This document shows positions 1 through 9,502 of a DNA stretch of 64,000 nucleotides, one piece after another (position 1 is the stretch's first letter; every line of letters starts with the position of its first letter). The DNA is from Cyclobacteriaceae bacterium (GTDB lineage Bacteria > Bacteroidota > Bacteroidia > Cytophagales > Cyclobacteriaceae). The stretch lies in the NCBI GenBank assembly GCA_016787755.1, contig JAEUUA010000026.1, forward strand, positions 124,001 to 188,000, written 5' to 3'. The notes beneath the pieces were generated by a model. The model saw only the letters and a program-made list of their open reading frames with translations. It ran no database searches and had not been told where the DNA came from. The position numbers were made by a program, and so were the translations under genes.

Positions 1-15
1 GTCTTCAGATTGCAT

Positions 16-1311
16 TTATATTTTCCAGGGGCCTCTCATGGGTTGGTTGATTAGGCGATTGGCGGCTTCATCATTAATGAATTCCTGTTTGATCGGATCA
101 AAACTTAGTGATCTCCCTAATTGAAGAGCGATCTTACCCATATTTACAATCGTTGCTGACCGATGACCATTTAATTCATTGAGACCAAACTTCTTTCGGC
201 TGATAACTGACTCAGAAAAAGTTGAAATCTGGGGTTCAGGGTCTGGAAATGTATCAATGACTTTTAAAATATTAGGAATATCCGATTTAAAGCCACGATA
301 AATTTTGCCTTTTGGCCCTTCAATATAAGGCGAGCTTGTATCTTTATTCTCGCCATCTAAAATAATTTTACATCCATCGGCATAGGTAAATTCAATACGT
401 CTCCAGGTGCCCACGGCATCATCATGTTGTTGAGGACAATCCACATCAACCCGGATCGGACTTGTATTGTCTTTACCTAAAATATACTGAACAGGATCAA
501 TATAGTGCTGACCCATATCACCAAGGCCTCCCCCATCATAATCCCAATATCCTCTGAATGTTGTGTGCACACGGTGGGGGTTGTATGGCTTATATTGAGC
601 TGGCCCTAACCACATTTCATAATCCAATTCCTGGGGAACGGGCAGCGGATTGAGATTTGTTTTTCCAACCCAATAAAATTTCCAATTAAAACCCGTTACA
701 CCGCTGATGGTTACCTTAAGTGGCCAACCTAATATTCCACTGTCTACAGCTTTTTTTAAAGGTTTAACGGACGTGCCCAGCCCGTAAAAATTATCTTTGA
801 ACCGAAACCAGGTGTTTAACCGAAACATGCGGCCGTATTGTTCCATGGCCTTCACTACCCTTTTACCCTCTCCAATAGTCCGAGTCATAGGTTTCTCGCA
901 CCAAACATCCTTTCCTGCCTGAGCAGCCATCACCGACATGATACCATGCCAATGGGGTGGAGTAGCAATGTGCACAATGTCTATGTCAGGTTGCGCTAAT
1001 AGCTCTCTAAAATCAGAGTAACCTCGCACATTGCCTCCGGCCAAGGCAATAGCATCTTTTAAATGCGTTTTGTCGACATCACACATAGCTAACACTTTTG
1101 TACCTTCATACTCAATATGTCCGCGACCCATACCACCCACACCAATGATGGCTTTGGTAAGGGTATCACTCGGGGCAAGAAAACCATTCCCCCCCAACAC
1201 ATGACGAGGTACAATGGCAATTCCGCTTAATGCAAGTACTGATTTCTTTATAAATTCTCTTCTTGGGTTTTTGGATACTTTGTTCGGCTTTGTTTGCATG
1301 TTATTTACCAT
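16..1311 (-). CDS. Gfo/Idh/MocA family oxidoreductase, Tat-exported
   Basis: Putative NAD(P)-dependent oxidoreductase acting on an unidentified sugar or polyol, probably in the periplasm. The 431-residue product begins with a twin-arginine signal (PRREFIKKS, Arg17-Arg18, then a hydrophobic stretch to about residue 34). A Rossmann motif AIIGVGGMG follows at 54-62, and the family motif WCEKP at 137-141 contains the usually catalytic Lys140. The C-terminal half carries the mixed alpha/beta domain of the family. Met1 and Met5 are both possible starts; either leaves the Tat signal intact. No partner gene lies beside it, so the substrate cannot be inferred. Family assignment is firm; substrate unknown. 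Confidence 0.88.
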   Translation of the reverse strand: MVNNMQTKPNKVSKNPRREFIKKSVLALSGIAIVPRHVLGGNGFLAPSDTLTKAIIGVGGMGRGHIEYEGTKVLAMCDVDKTHLKDAIALAGGNVRGYSDFRELLAQPDIDIVHIATPPHWHGIMSVMAAQAGKDVWCEKPMTRTIGEGKRVVKAMEQYGRMFRLNTWFRFKDNFYGLGTSVKPLKKAVDSGILGWPLKVTISGVTGFNWKFYWVGKTNLNPLPVPQELDYEMWLGPAQYKPYNPHRVHTTFRGYWDYDGGGLGDMGQHYIDPVQYILGKDNTSPIRVDVDCPQQHDDAVGTWRRIEFTYADGCKIILDGENKDTSSPYIEGPKGKIYRGFKSDIPNILKVIDTFPDPEPQISTFSESVISRKKFGLNELNGHRSATIVNMGKIALQLGRSLSFDPIKQEFINDEAANRLINQPMRGPWKI

Positions 1312-1413
1312 GTTGTAGTTTGATGAGAACGGAATGAATTAATACAATTGACATTCAGGAAAAAATTACCGGGTTAATCCTTAGGAAGTTGATCCTAATG
1401 TAATTTATAAATT

Positions 1414-1449
1414 ATAAAAACACGCTATGATTTAACCGTAGCCGTGCTT
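1414..1449 (-). terminator. Rho-independent terminator after the GH3-family gene
   Basis: Read on the minus strand just after the stop codon of the GH3 gene, CACGGCTA and TAGCGTG form a stem with one bulged G around a 10-12 base loop, followed at once by TTTTTAT. Confidence 0.6.
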
Positions 1450-2946
1450 TTATTTAATCAGGATTTTTAATCCTTCTGCAATTTTTCGGTCATTGGAAAG
1501 CCTTGGAACTTTGTTTTGACCCCCCAGTTTCCCTTGGGATTTCATATAATCGATGAAAGCATTCTTGGGAAGTGAGGAAATAACCAGGGTTCGCAAAATA
1601 TTTCCGGTGATTAAATCATCATAGTACACATTCAATGAGCGTAACTGATTATCCAATTCCAATGAAAAGGAAGCTAAGTCTTTTGGTGCATTGGCAAACT
1701 CAATGAACCATTCGTGATGCGGCATACCCTCAGGCGGGGCAACATTTGGCGCGACCGTAAATTCCACTAATTCAACTTCTGGAAATTTCTGGGTGGTGAA
1801 TTTCATTGCCTTTTCTACTTCTTCGCCAATCACATGTTCGCCAAAAGCAGAAATAAAATGTTTGATCCGCCCACTCACAATAATCCGATATGGATTTTTC
1901 GAAACAAATTTTATGGTATCGCCAATAGAATAGCCCCACAAACCTGCATTGCTGTTAATGATTACTGCGTAGTTTTTCCCAAGTTCCACTTCTTCAATAG
2001 AAAGCCTGCGCGGATTTTCAGTAAAATATTCCTCGGTGGGAATAAACTCAAAAAAGATTCCCGTGTTCAACAATAATAATAATCCTTCTGCCTGCTGTGA
2101 ATCCTGATAAGCAATAAATCCTTCTGATGCCGGATAGGTTTCAATGGAGTCAACCTGCTTTCCAATCGTTTCAAATAGCTTGGCACGATAGGGCTCAAAG
2201 TTTACACCTCCATAAACAAACATGGAGAAATCAGGAAACACATCTTTGATTTTCTTGCCCGTGCGCGCCTGAATGCGATCGAAATACATTTGCACCCAGG
2301 GTGGAATACCCGAGATCAATGTCATGTTTACATCAATCGTCTCGTCAATAATTCTATCCAATTTTTCTTCCCAATCTTCAATGCAGTTGGTCGTATAACT
2401 TGGCTTTTGATTCGTGCGCAAATAACCCGGTACATGGTGATTCACAATTCCTGAAAGGCGACCTGTATTAATTCCTGCTTTCTTATCTAACTCCGGACTG
2501 CCGGAAAGAAAAATCAAACCACCATCTAAAAAAGCAGCGTTCCCCGTTTCGTGGACATAACTCAATAAGGCATTGCGTGCGCTGTTAATGTGATTGGGGA
2601 TCGATTCGTTTGTAATAGGAATGTATTTGGTGCCCGATGTAGTGCCCGAAGTTTTAGCGAAATAGGCGGGCTTCCCTTTCCATAGAATATCCGACTCACC
2701 CTTCACAACTTTATCTACATAGGGTTTCATATCTTCATAGTCACGAATGGGGATTTGCTTTTTAAATTCATCGTAACTTTTTATCGACTCAAAGCCGTGA
2801 TCCTTGCCAAATAAAGTAGCTTTGCCACCTTTAATCAATTGATTAAAGACCTTGCTTTGAAATTGAATGGGCCTGGATGACCATTCTTTAGTTTGACTGG
2901 CAATGTAGGCCGCAAATGGCCGGGCGAGTAGAGCACGTATTCCCAT
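1450..2946 (-). CDS. GH3 (auxin-responsive promoter) family protein
   Basis: Member of the GH3 family, related to acyl-adenylating enzymes that in plants join amino acids to carboxylic-acid hormones. The bacterial substrate is not established. The motif SGTTSGTKYIPIT, about residue 105, matches the phosphate-binding signature of adenylate-forming enzymes, and the 498-residue length covers the full family domain. I place the start at the ATG at 2946 (MGIRALLARPF). The TTG nine bases upstream is less likely because it falls inside a strong candidate promoter -7 element. There is no signal peptide, so it is presumably cytoplasmic. It stands alone between its own promoter and terminator. Confidence 0.85.
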   Translation of the reverse strand: MGIRALLARPFAAYIASQTKEWSSRPIQFQSKVFNQLIKGGKATLFGKDHGFESIKSYDEFKKQIPIRDYEDMKPYVDKVVKGESDILWKGKPAYFAKTSGTTSGTKYIPITNESIPNHINSARNALLSYVHETGNAAFLDGGLIFLSGSPELDKKAGINTGRLSGIVNHHVPGYLRTNQKPSYTTNCIEDWEEKLDRIIDETIDVNMTLISGIPPWVQMYFDRIQARTGKKIKDVFPDFSMFVYGGVNFEPYRAKLFETIGKQVDSIETYPASEGFIAYQDSQQAEGLLLLLNTGIFFEFIPTEEYFTENPRRLSIEEVELGKNYAVIINSNAGLWGYSIGDTIKFVSKNPYRIIVSGRIKHFISAFGEHVIGEEVEKAMKFTTQKFPEVELVEFTVAPNVAPPEGMPHHEWFIEFANAPKDLASFSLELDNQLRSLNVYYDDLITGNILRTLVISSLPKNAFIDYMKSQGKLGGQNKVPRLSNDRKIAEGLKILIK

Positions 2947-2952
2947 AGGCAG

Positions 2953-2983
2953 CAAAAGTAAGGGTAAGCAATTCAGGCTGCAA
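2953..2983 (-). promoter_or_regulatory. Bacteroidota-type promoter of the GH3 gene
   Basis: On the minus strand GTTG, a 20-base spacer and TACTTTTG match the phylum's TTTG-N19-TAnnTTTG pattern closely. The -7 box ends only six bases before the ATG at 2946, so transcription would start at or next to the start codon, implying a leaderless message. Confidence 0.6.
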
Positions 2984-3102
2984 CCGCATAGACATAGGGT
3001 GACAAAACTTCCGAATCACTTTTTTGGGACAATTTTTGTATAAATGCAAGAACTTTCCCGAGTAGGAAAACATCCGAGGGGTTCAATCGTTCGAATAATA
3101 AA

Positions 3103-4542
3103 ATGAGGTCTATGAATTTCTGGAAAATTGTCATTGTTGGGTTTATGTCTGGATTAGCAGGTGCATTTGCATTCTTTTCCTATCAAACAGAAAAAGAAAG
3201 TCGTCAAAAAAATGATAGTAATGCATTGGTTTCCGATTATAAACCCAATGAAATTTATCGCCCAATCATTCAACCGAGCGCAGCAGCAAGTGCAGTAGAA
3301 ACTGTTGACTTTAGTTTGGCAGCTTCTAAAGCAACCCCCAGCGTGGTCTATATTAATAGTCTTTCCCAAAGTAATGTCTCCTATTCACCCTGGGATCTTT
3401 TGTTTGGTGGCGGTGGTTCACAAACTCAGGTTAGCAGTGGTTCGGGTGTGATCTTCAGCTCCGATGGCTACATTGTTACCAACAACCATGTAATAGAAAA
3501 CGCTGAAAAAATTCAGGTTTTGTACAACAAGAAATCTTACGAGGCGGAATTGATAGGCACGGATTTATCAACTGATCTGGCTGTCTTAAAAATTAAGGAA
3601 ACCGATTTACCTGCAATTACTATGGGAAGTTCACGTTCACTGCAGGTGGGTGAATGGGTCGTTGCAGTCGGTAATCCATTCTCACTCTCATCAACCGTTA
3701 CTGCTGGGATCGTTAGCGCTAAAGGCCGCAAAATAAATATTGTGGATGATCGCTTTCCTTTAGAATCATTTATCCAAACAGATGCCGCTATTAATCCTGG
3801 GAATAGTGGCGGAGCATTGGTTAATAAAAACGGTGAACTGGTCGGTATTAATACTGCGATTCTGTCGCGCACAGGTTCATACACAGGCTATGCGTTTGCG
3901 GTGCCTGTGGATATTGTAAAGAAATCGGTGGATGATCTGATCCGATATGGTACGCCTCAAAAAGCACTTTTTGGCGGCAGCGTAATCGAATATGATTATC
4001 TAAATGCTAAAAAATATGGACTGAATACAGACGTTAAGGATTTCAAAGGGGTATTGGTGGGTAAAGTAGATCGAAAAGGAGCCGCTGATGCTGCAGGATT
4101 GCAAGAAGGGGATGTCATTACCCGGATAAATAATCAAGAAATAAATAGCGAAAGTGCTTTCGAAGAAGAACTGAGTTATCGCTATCCGGGTGATAAGATT
4201 ACGGTAACCTATCAGCGCAACAGCAAAACAAATACAGCCTCACTTACATTACTAAACAAGAATGGGGAAATAAGTTTAATAAAACGAAAAATTTATGTCA
4301 ATGATGTATTGGGCGCAAACCTGGAAGCAGTTGATTATGGTGTAAAAGTGTTTAAAATTCAGAATGGTTTGTTCAAGCAAATGGGACTTCCCGAGAACTA
4401 CACCATTATCCAAATTAACCGCAAGCAAGTAAAAAACCCTGAAGATGTTATTGATTTTTTTACATCGTATAAAGGCCGGGTGTATTTGTATGGCTTAAAT
4501 GGAAAGAAGCAACAAACCCAACTGTCATTTTATCTCCAATAA
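3103..4542 (+). CDS. degP: HtrA/DegP-family serine protease (Do-like)
   Basis: Envelope quality-control protease and chaperone of family S1C. An N-terminal hydrophobic segment (about residues 6-26) would anchor or export the protein. The trypsin-like domain shows the full triad: His129 in TNNHVIENA, Asp158 in STDLAVLKI and Ser235 in NPGNSGGALV. A PDZ domain follows (roughly residues 290-375, with GLQEGDVITRINNQEI), and a weaker second PDZ-like segment fills the C-terminus. At 479 residues the length is normal. ATG codons at 3103 and 3112 are both plausible starts. The gene converges on dnaA with only 17 bases between the two stop codons. Confidence 0.93.
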   Translation: MRSMNFWKIVIVGFMSGLAGAFAFFSYQTEKESRQKNDSNALVSDYKPNEIYRPIIQPSAAASAVETVDFSLAASKATPSVVYINSLSQSNVSYSPWDLLFGGGGSQTQVSSGSGVIFSSDGYIVTNNHVIENAEKIQVLYNKKSYEAELIGTDLSTDLAVLKIKETDLPAITMGSSRSLQVGEWVVAVGNPFSLSSTVTAGIVSAKGRKINIVDDRFPLESFIQTDAAINPGNSGGALVNKNGELVGINTAILSRTGSYTGYAFAVPVDIVKKSVDDLIRYGTPQKALFGGSVIEYDYLNAKKYGLNTDVKDFKGVLVGKVDRKGAADAAGLQEGDVITRINNQEINSESAFEEELSYRYPGDKITVTYQRNSKTNTASLTLLNKNGEISLIKRKIYVNDVLGANLEAVDYGVKVFKIQNGLFKQMGLPENYTIIQINRKQVKNPEDVIDFFTSYKGRVYLYGLNGKKQQTQLSFYLQ

Positions 4543-4559
4543 GAAAAAATGAATAGGAT

Positions 4560-5996
4560 TTAACTGCCTGTCATACGCGACTTGAACTTTTTGGTCAAGT
4601 CCTCGACACTGTTCTTGAAGTTAGCATCGGTTTTCATCATGTCCTCAACAGATTCCAATGCATGTATGACGGTGCTATGATCTCGACCTCCAAAATTTCC
4701 ACCTATCAACGCTAAGGTGAGTTGTGTATAGCGCTTGCAAAAATACATGGCCACCTGACGCGGAATTACAATTTCACGCTTCTTCACCTTGCTCTTCATT
4801 TGTTCAAGGCTGACTTTAAAATAGTCAGCGACCGTCTTCTGAATAAAATCCACACTTACATCCGATTGGATTTCCTTCACGATGTTCTTCAATACTTCCT
4901 TGGCAAGCTCCAGATCAATTTCTTTTTTCAATAACGTAGCATGGAAAAGCAGAGAATTCAAAACGCCTTCCATGTCACGTAAGTTCGTGTCTACGCTATA
5001 GGCTAAATATTCAGCTACCTCGGTGGGAATCTCGATTCCATCGGATTGCATTTTGTTGTGAATAATGGCGAGCTTGGTTTCGAAGTCAGGCTCCTGCAAA
5101 TCGGCTGTAAGTCCCCATTTGAAGCGTGAAAGCAATCGCTCCTGAAACCCCTTTAGGTCACGCGGAGGACAATCACTTGTCATTATAATTTGTTTACCGG
5201 ATTGATGAAGCTGATTGAAGATATGGAAAAACATTTCTTGTGTTTTTTCGCGTCCTGCCAAGAACTGGACATCATCAAGAATAAGTAAATCTACCTGCAG
5301 GTAATAATTTTGAAACTCTTGTATTTTATGATTCTGTAATGCATTCAAAAACTGACTGGTGAAATCATTTTGATCTACATACAAAACAATCTTTTCCGGC
5401 AGATTCTTCTTTATTTCATTTCCAATAGCTTGAACCAAATGTGTTTTACCAACACCCACACCCCCATACAACATTAAGGGATTGAAGGAAGTAGTGCCTG
5501 GTTTCTTAGCAACGGCAACTCCAGCCGATCGCGCCAAGCGATTACAATCTCCTTCCACAAAATTACCGAACGTATAGGATGGATTTAATCTTGAATTAAC
5601 GGTTTGAGGATTGAGTGCTTTAAAGCTGAAGGGTGAATAATCCTCGTGCATGCCATTACCATTCATGGCCTGCAGGTGGTTGCGCTTCAAGCCATTTCCA
5701 TTGGGATAGTTCACCATCAATGGTGGGTTTTTTTGGTTGCCACTATCTACAATTACAGAATATTCCAACCTTCCCTCCGGGCCTAATACTTCATGTATAG
5801 CTCTTTTTAGTACGGGGACATAATGTTCTTCAAGCCACTCGTAGAAAAATTGAGAAGGCACTTGAATGGTCAGAACATCACCATCATTTTTTAATGGATT
5901 GATTGGCTTAAACCAAGTATTGAAATTTTGGTCATCAACTTCTTTGCGAATTACTTCGAGACAATCACTCCATACTGTTGCGCAGTCAACTACCAT
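4560..5996 (-). CDS. dnaA: Chromosomal replication initiator protein DnaA
   Basis: AAA+ ATPase that binds DnaA boxes and opens the replication origin. The 478-residue product has the N-terminal domain (WSDCLEVIRKEV), a variable linker, Walker A GGVGVGKTH, Walker B LLILDDVQF and the C-terminal helix-turn-helix with the signature GGRDHSTVIHA. An open frame extends 27 codons further upstream, but the added residues are unlike any DnaA N-terminus, so the ATG at 5996 is chosen. I find no cluster of TTATCCACA-like boxes in the flanking intergenic DNA, and dnaN and other origin genes are absent; the origin is probably elsewhere, as is common in this phylum. Confidence 0.97.
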   Translation of the reverse strand: MVVDCATVWSDCLEVIRKEVDDQNFNTWFKPINPLKNDGDVLTIQVPSQFFYEWLEEHYVPVLKRAIHEVLGPEGRLEYSVIVDSGNQKNPPLMVNYPNGNGLKRNHLQAMNGNGMHEDYSPFSFKALNPQTVNSRLNPSYTFGNFVEGDCNRLARSAGVAVAKKPGTTSFNPLMLYGGVGVGKTHLVQAIGNEIKKNLPEKIVLYVDQNDFTSQFLNALQNHKIQEFQNYYLQVDLLILDDVQFLAGREKTQEMFFHIFNQLHQSGKQIIMTSDCPPRDLKGFQERLLSRFKWGLTADLQEPDFETKLAIIHNKMQSDGIEIPTEVAEYLAYSVDTNLRDMEGVLNSLLFHATLLKKEIDLELAKEVLKNIVKEIQSDVSVDFIQKTVADYFKVSLEQMKSKVKKREIVIPRQVAMYFCKRYTQLTLALIGGNFGGRDHSTVIHALESVEDMMKTDANFKNSVEDLTKKFKSRMTGS

Positions 5997-6200
5997 TATT
6001 TTTAGCTTGCGTGTAGATGAAAAAGCCTCAATTTTTTTTGAGGCGGGTGACAAAGATGTAAAAATTATAAAGAACAAAAAAACAAAAAATCACCTTGCTT
6101 TTAATGATTTTTTTAGCGTAATGAATCAGAGTAAAATCAGAAAATAATTGCTTTACTCAGTACTAAACTTCAACTTGACCATCGAATTTCAAACGAATTC

Positions 6201-7292
6201 ATGACCAAAAAAAAAACTGATTTTAATTTCCCGGTTTCCTCACTTCCTAAATGGCAGGAATCGGCTCAGCAAGAGCTGGGAGAACTTGAGCCATTAAGAA
6301 AATTGAGCCTTAGTAAGGGTTCACTAAAAATAAAACCTTACTATGATGCCTCAACAACCGCTCAACTAAAGGATTTTCAACAATTACCTGCCGTTAATTC
6401 ATTTTTTGGAGCCCGAAGCTGGATGAATATACCCCATATTCGAGTTGAAGATGAGCAAAAAGCTAATGAGCAAGCCCTTTTCTATCTCCAATCCGGTGCC
6501 GATGGAATTTTGTTTGAACCCGTTAAAGCGAATCTTCGATTGGATGCCCTATTTGATCAAATCAAACCAGAATTTTGTTCGCTTTCATTTTTTATAGATT
6601 CAGCATATGTCCAAAATGGAACAGATATTAAATCATGGATTGAAATAAAAAATGATCCTAAGCTCCTTTCAGGATGCATTTTCTGGCCCTATTTCCCAAA
6701 ACTCGATTTGGAGGGACCAAAATTTTATACAACCAATTATTTTCCCTTTGGTCTATGGATCCCCACTCAGGAAAATGCAGAGGATGAAATTGTATTTGGT
6801 CTTGAAAAAGCCACACAAGTTCTTGAATTAATTTCAGATCAAAACAATCTGAAACAAGTCATTGGCTGTATTGCTTTTTCGGTATCCATTGGCACCGATA
6901 TATTTTTGGAGATTGCTAAACTTAAGGCATTGAGAAATCTTTGGTATCAAATCCAAGGTGCCTTTGGAGTTACAGAAATGATTCCATTGCATATTCATGC
7001 CAGATCCGCTGTATGGTCTAAAGAGGCATTTCAGCCGCATGGTAACATGATTAAGTCTACAGTGGCAGCGATTAGTGCTATTGCTGGTGGCTGTGATAGC
7101 ATTACCCTGGAACCCGAAGGAAATGATCATACTGAAAATCGCATTGCCCTCAATGTTTCTTCCATTCTTCGTGAAGAGTCCTATTTATCCAAAGTGGCAG
7201 ACCCAACAGCGGGATCTTATTACATCGATTCATTAGTAGCGGTTCTATCAGAAAAAGCATGGCAAAAATTTCAAACCAGGATGAACCAATGA
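6201..7292 (+). CDS. mutA: Methylmalonyl-CoA mutase small (beta) subunit
   Basis: Non-catalytic partner of the cobalamin-dependent mutase that interconverts (R)-methylmalonyl-CoA and succinyl-CoA, linking propionyl-CoA metabolism to the citric acid cycle. The 363-residue protein corresponds only to the TIM-barrel part of the family. It ends straight after the DPTAGSYYIDSL motif, which in the large subunit (DPLGGSYYLEYL) precedes the linker and cobalamin-binding domain. It is therefore shorter than the usual small subunit and cannot bind B12. Its TGA overlaps the likely ATG of mutB as ATGA, indicating translational coupling. Confidence 0.9.
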   Translation: MTKKKTDFNFPVSSLPKWQESAQQELGELEPLRKLSLSKGSLKIKPYYDASTTAQLKDFQQLPAVNSFFGARSWMNIPHIRVEDEQKANEQALFYLQSGADGILFEPVKANLRLDALFDQIKPEFCSLSFFIDSAYVQNGTDIKSWIEIKNDPKLLSGCIFWPYFPKLDLEGPKFYTTNYFPFGLWIPTQENAEDEIVFGLEKATQVLELISDQNNLKQVIGCIAFSVSIGTDIFLEIAKLKALRNLWYQIQGAFGVTEMIPLHIHARSAVWSKEAFQPHGNMIKSTVAAISAIAGGCDSITLEPEGNDHTENRIALNVSSILREESYLSKVADPTAGSYYIDSLVAVLSEKAWQKFQTRMNQ

Positions 7293-9409
7293 AGCCCGAT
7301 TTCTCTACTATAAAATTTAATCAGTTTAAACCTACCGTAGCATCGGGTCAGCATGCTTCGTGGCTCTCACCAGAAAAAATTCAAATCAAACCAACATTTT
7401 CTGAAAACGATTTAGCCGACAATTCCATCAAAAATTTTTCAGCGGGCACACCACCTTATTTACGTGGCCCTTATGCTACCATGTACACTGTGCGGCCTTG
7501 GACAATCAGGCAATATGCTGGGTTTTCTACGGCCCGGGAATCAAATGAATTTTATAGACGTAATCTAGCAGCCGGACAAAAAGGATTGTCAGTTGCATTT
7601 GATTTAGCAACGCATCGCGGGTATGATTCCGATCATCCAAGGGTAACCGGTGACGTAGGAAAAGCAGGAGTTGCCATCGATTCTGTGTTGGATATGAAAA
7701 TTCTGTTCGACCAGATTCCATTAGATAAAATGTCAGTATCGATGACCATGAATGGAGCAGTGCTGCCGATCATGGCGTTTTATATTGTAGCTGCGGAAGA
7801 ACAAGGTGTTAAACCCCATCAATTGAATGGAACTATACAGAACGATATTCTAAAAGAATTCATGGTGCGCAACACCTATATTTATCCACCTGCTCCTTCC
7901 ATGCGCATTGTGTCCGATATTTTTTCCTATTGTTCCAGGTACATGCCCAGGTTCAACAGCATTAGTATCAGTGGCTATCACATGCATGAAGCCGGAGCGC
8001 CAGCGAATATTGAATTGGCCTATACATTAGCAGATGGCTTAGAATATATTCGTGCTGGTTTAAAAGCAGGAATTCTTATCGATGATTTCGCTCCGCGACT
8101 TTCATTTTTCTGGGGCATTGGAATGAATTTTTTTATGGAGGTTGCTAAAATGCGCGCTGGTCGGGTTCTGTGGGCAAAGTTGGTTCAACAATTTCAACCA
8201 CAGAATCCGAAATCGATGGCCTTGCGCACCCATTGCCAAACTTCGGGTTGGAGTTTAACAGCACAAGACCCTTACAACAATGTAACGCGCACCACTATTG
8301 AAGCCTTGGCGGCTGTGTTGGGTGGCACTCAATCGTTACACACAAACTCATTGGATGAAGCAATTGCGTTACCCACCGATTTTTCAGCTCGCATTGCACG
8401 TAACACACAATTGTATTTGCAAAAAGAAACAGGAGTAACTGAAGTAGTTGATCCGTTGGGCGGTTCCTATTACCTAGAATATCTTACCGAAGAGTTGGTA
8501 AATAAAGCATGGGATCTTATTGAAGAGGTTGAGGAGTTGGGCGGAATGACCCGTGCGATAGAAAGCGGAATCCCAAAAATGAGAATTGAAGAAGCGGCCG
8601 CTGCCAAGCAGGCTCGAATTGATTCAGGCGTTGATATAATTGTTGGAGTGAATCGGTACCAAACTAACGAGGTTTCTGATTTTGAAATTTTGGAGGTAGA
8701 CAATTCGGCCGTGCGTGAAGAGCAAATTGAAAAACTCACGAAACTCAAACGAGAACGCAATCAAAAAGAAGTTGACACGTCATTACATGCATTAGAGCAA
8801 GCAGCCCAGGGTGATGGCAATCTATTGGAACTTGCCATAATAGCAGCAAGGCATCGTGCAACCTTAGGTGAGATTTCCCTGGCGCTTGAAAAATCATTCG
8901 GGAGATATAAGGCCACCATAAAATCTATTTCAGGCGTATATTCGGGTGAAATGAAAAATCAGAACGAGCTTGAAGAAGTTAGGAGGTTCTCCGATCGTTT
9001 TGCTGAACTGGATGGACGAAGACCTCGCATACTCATTGCCAAGATGGGGCAAGATGGTCACGATCGTGGCGCAAAAGTGATTGCTACCGGTTTTGCTGAC
9101 CTCGGTTTTGATGTGGATATAGGACCCTTGTTTCAAACCCCGGAAGAAGTTGCCAAACAAGCCATCGAAAACGATGTGCACGTAATTGGCGCTTCCAGCC
9201 TGGCAGGTGGACACAAAACTTTGATACCGCAACTCATTGCGGCATTGAATAAAATCGGGCGACCCGACATCAAAGTAGTTGCTGGTGGAGTTATCCCACC
9301 AAAGGATTATAACTTTCTTTTAAAGACTGGTGTAATTGGAATTTTTGGACCTGGTACATCTGTAGCTGCATCTGCTAAAGAAATTTTAGAAAAGTTGATG
9401 GCTGAATAG
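7289..9409 (+). CDS. mutB: Methylmalonyl-CoA mutase large (alpha) subunit
   Basis: Catalytic subunit of methylmalonyl-CoA mutase. The product has the catalytic barrel (TMYTVRPWTIRQYAGFSTA; later RTHCQTSGWSLTAQDPYNN) and a C-terminal cobalamin-binding domain with the base-off signature DGHDRG in AKMGQDGHDRGAKVIA. An in-frame ATG at 7259 exists, but the ATG at 7289 (MKPDFSTIKF) is preferred because it overlaps the mutA stop as ATGA and gives a normal 706-residue length. The two genes form a pair. Epimerase and propionyl-CoA carboxylase genes are not in the window. Confidence 0.95.
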   Translation: MKPDFSTIKFNQFKPTVASGQHASWLSPEKIQIKPTFSENDLADNSIKNFSAGTPPYLRGPYATMYTVRPWTIRQYAGFSTARESNEFYRRNLAAGQKGLSVAFDLATHRGYDSDHPRVTGDVGKAGVAIDSVLDMKILFDQIPLDKMSVSMTMNGAVLPIMAFYIVAAEEQGVKPHQLNGTIQNDILKEFMVRNTYIYPPAPSMRIVSDIFSYCSRYMPRFNSISISGYHMHEAGAPANIELAYTLADGLEYIRAGLKAGILIDDFAPRLSFFWGIGMNFFMEVAKMRAGRVLWAKLVQQFQPQNPKSMALRTHCQTSGWSLTAQDPYNNVTRTTIEALAAVLGGTQSLHTNSLDEAIALPTDFSARIARNTQLYLQKETGVTEVVDPLGGSYYLEYLTEELVNKAWDLIEEVEELGGMTRAIESGIPKMRIEEAAAAKQARIDSGVDIIVGVNRYQTNEVSDFEILEVDNSAVREEQIEKLTKLKRERNQKEVDTSLHALEQAAQGDGNLLELAIIAARHRATLGEISLALEKSFGRYKATIKSISGVYSGEMKNQNELEEVRRFSDRFAELDGRRPRILIAKMGQDGHDRGAKVIATGFADLGFDVDIGPLFQTPEEVAKQAIENDVHVIGASSLAGGHKTLIPQLIAALNKIGRPDIKVVAGGVIPPKDYNFLLKTGVIGIFGPGTSVAASAKEILEKLMAE

Positions 9410-9502
9410 ATTCCCCTAATACTTATAACACTGAATCCAATTGTTTTTTAACTGGCTTCAGCCAAAAGAAATGCGTACTTTTAATCTGAAAAATATATTG
9501 TT

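Noticed and set aside
3537..3884. 115-codon minus-strand frame within degP
   Set aside because: Shadow of a clearly real protease gene, with low-complexity translation.
5997..6200. Possible replication origin beside dnaA
   Set aside because: No DnaA-box cluster or AT-rich unwinding repeats, and no dnaN, gyrB or parAB nearby.
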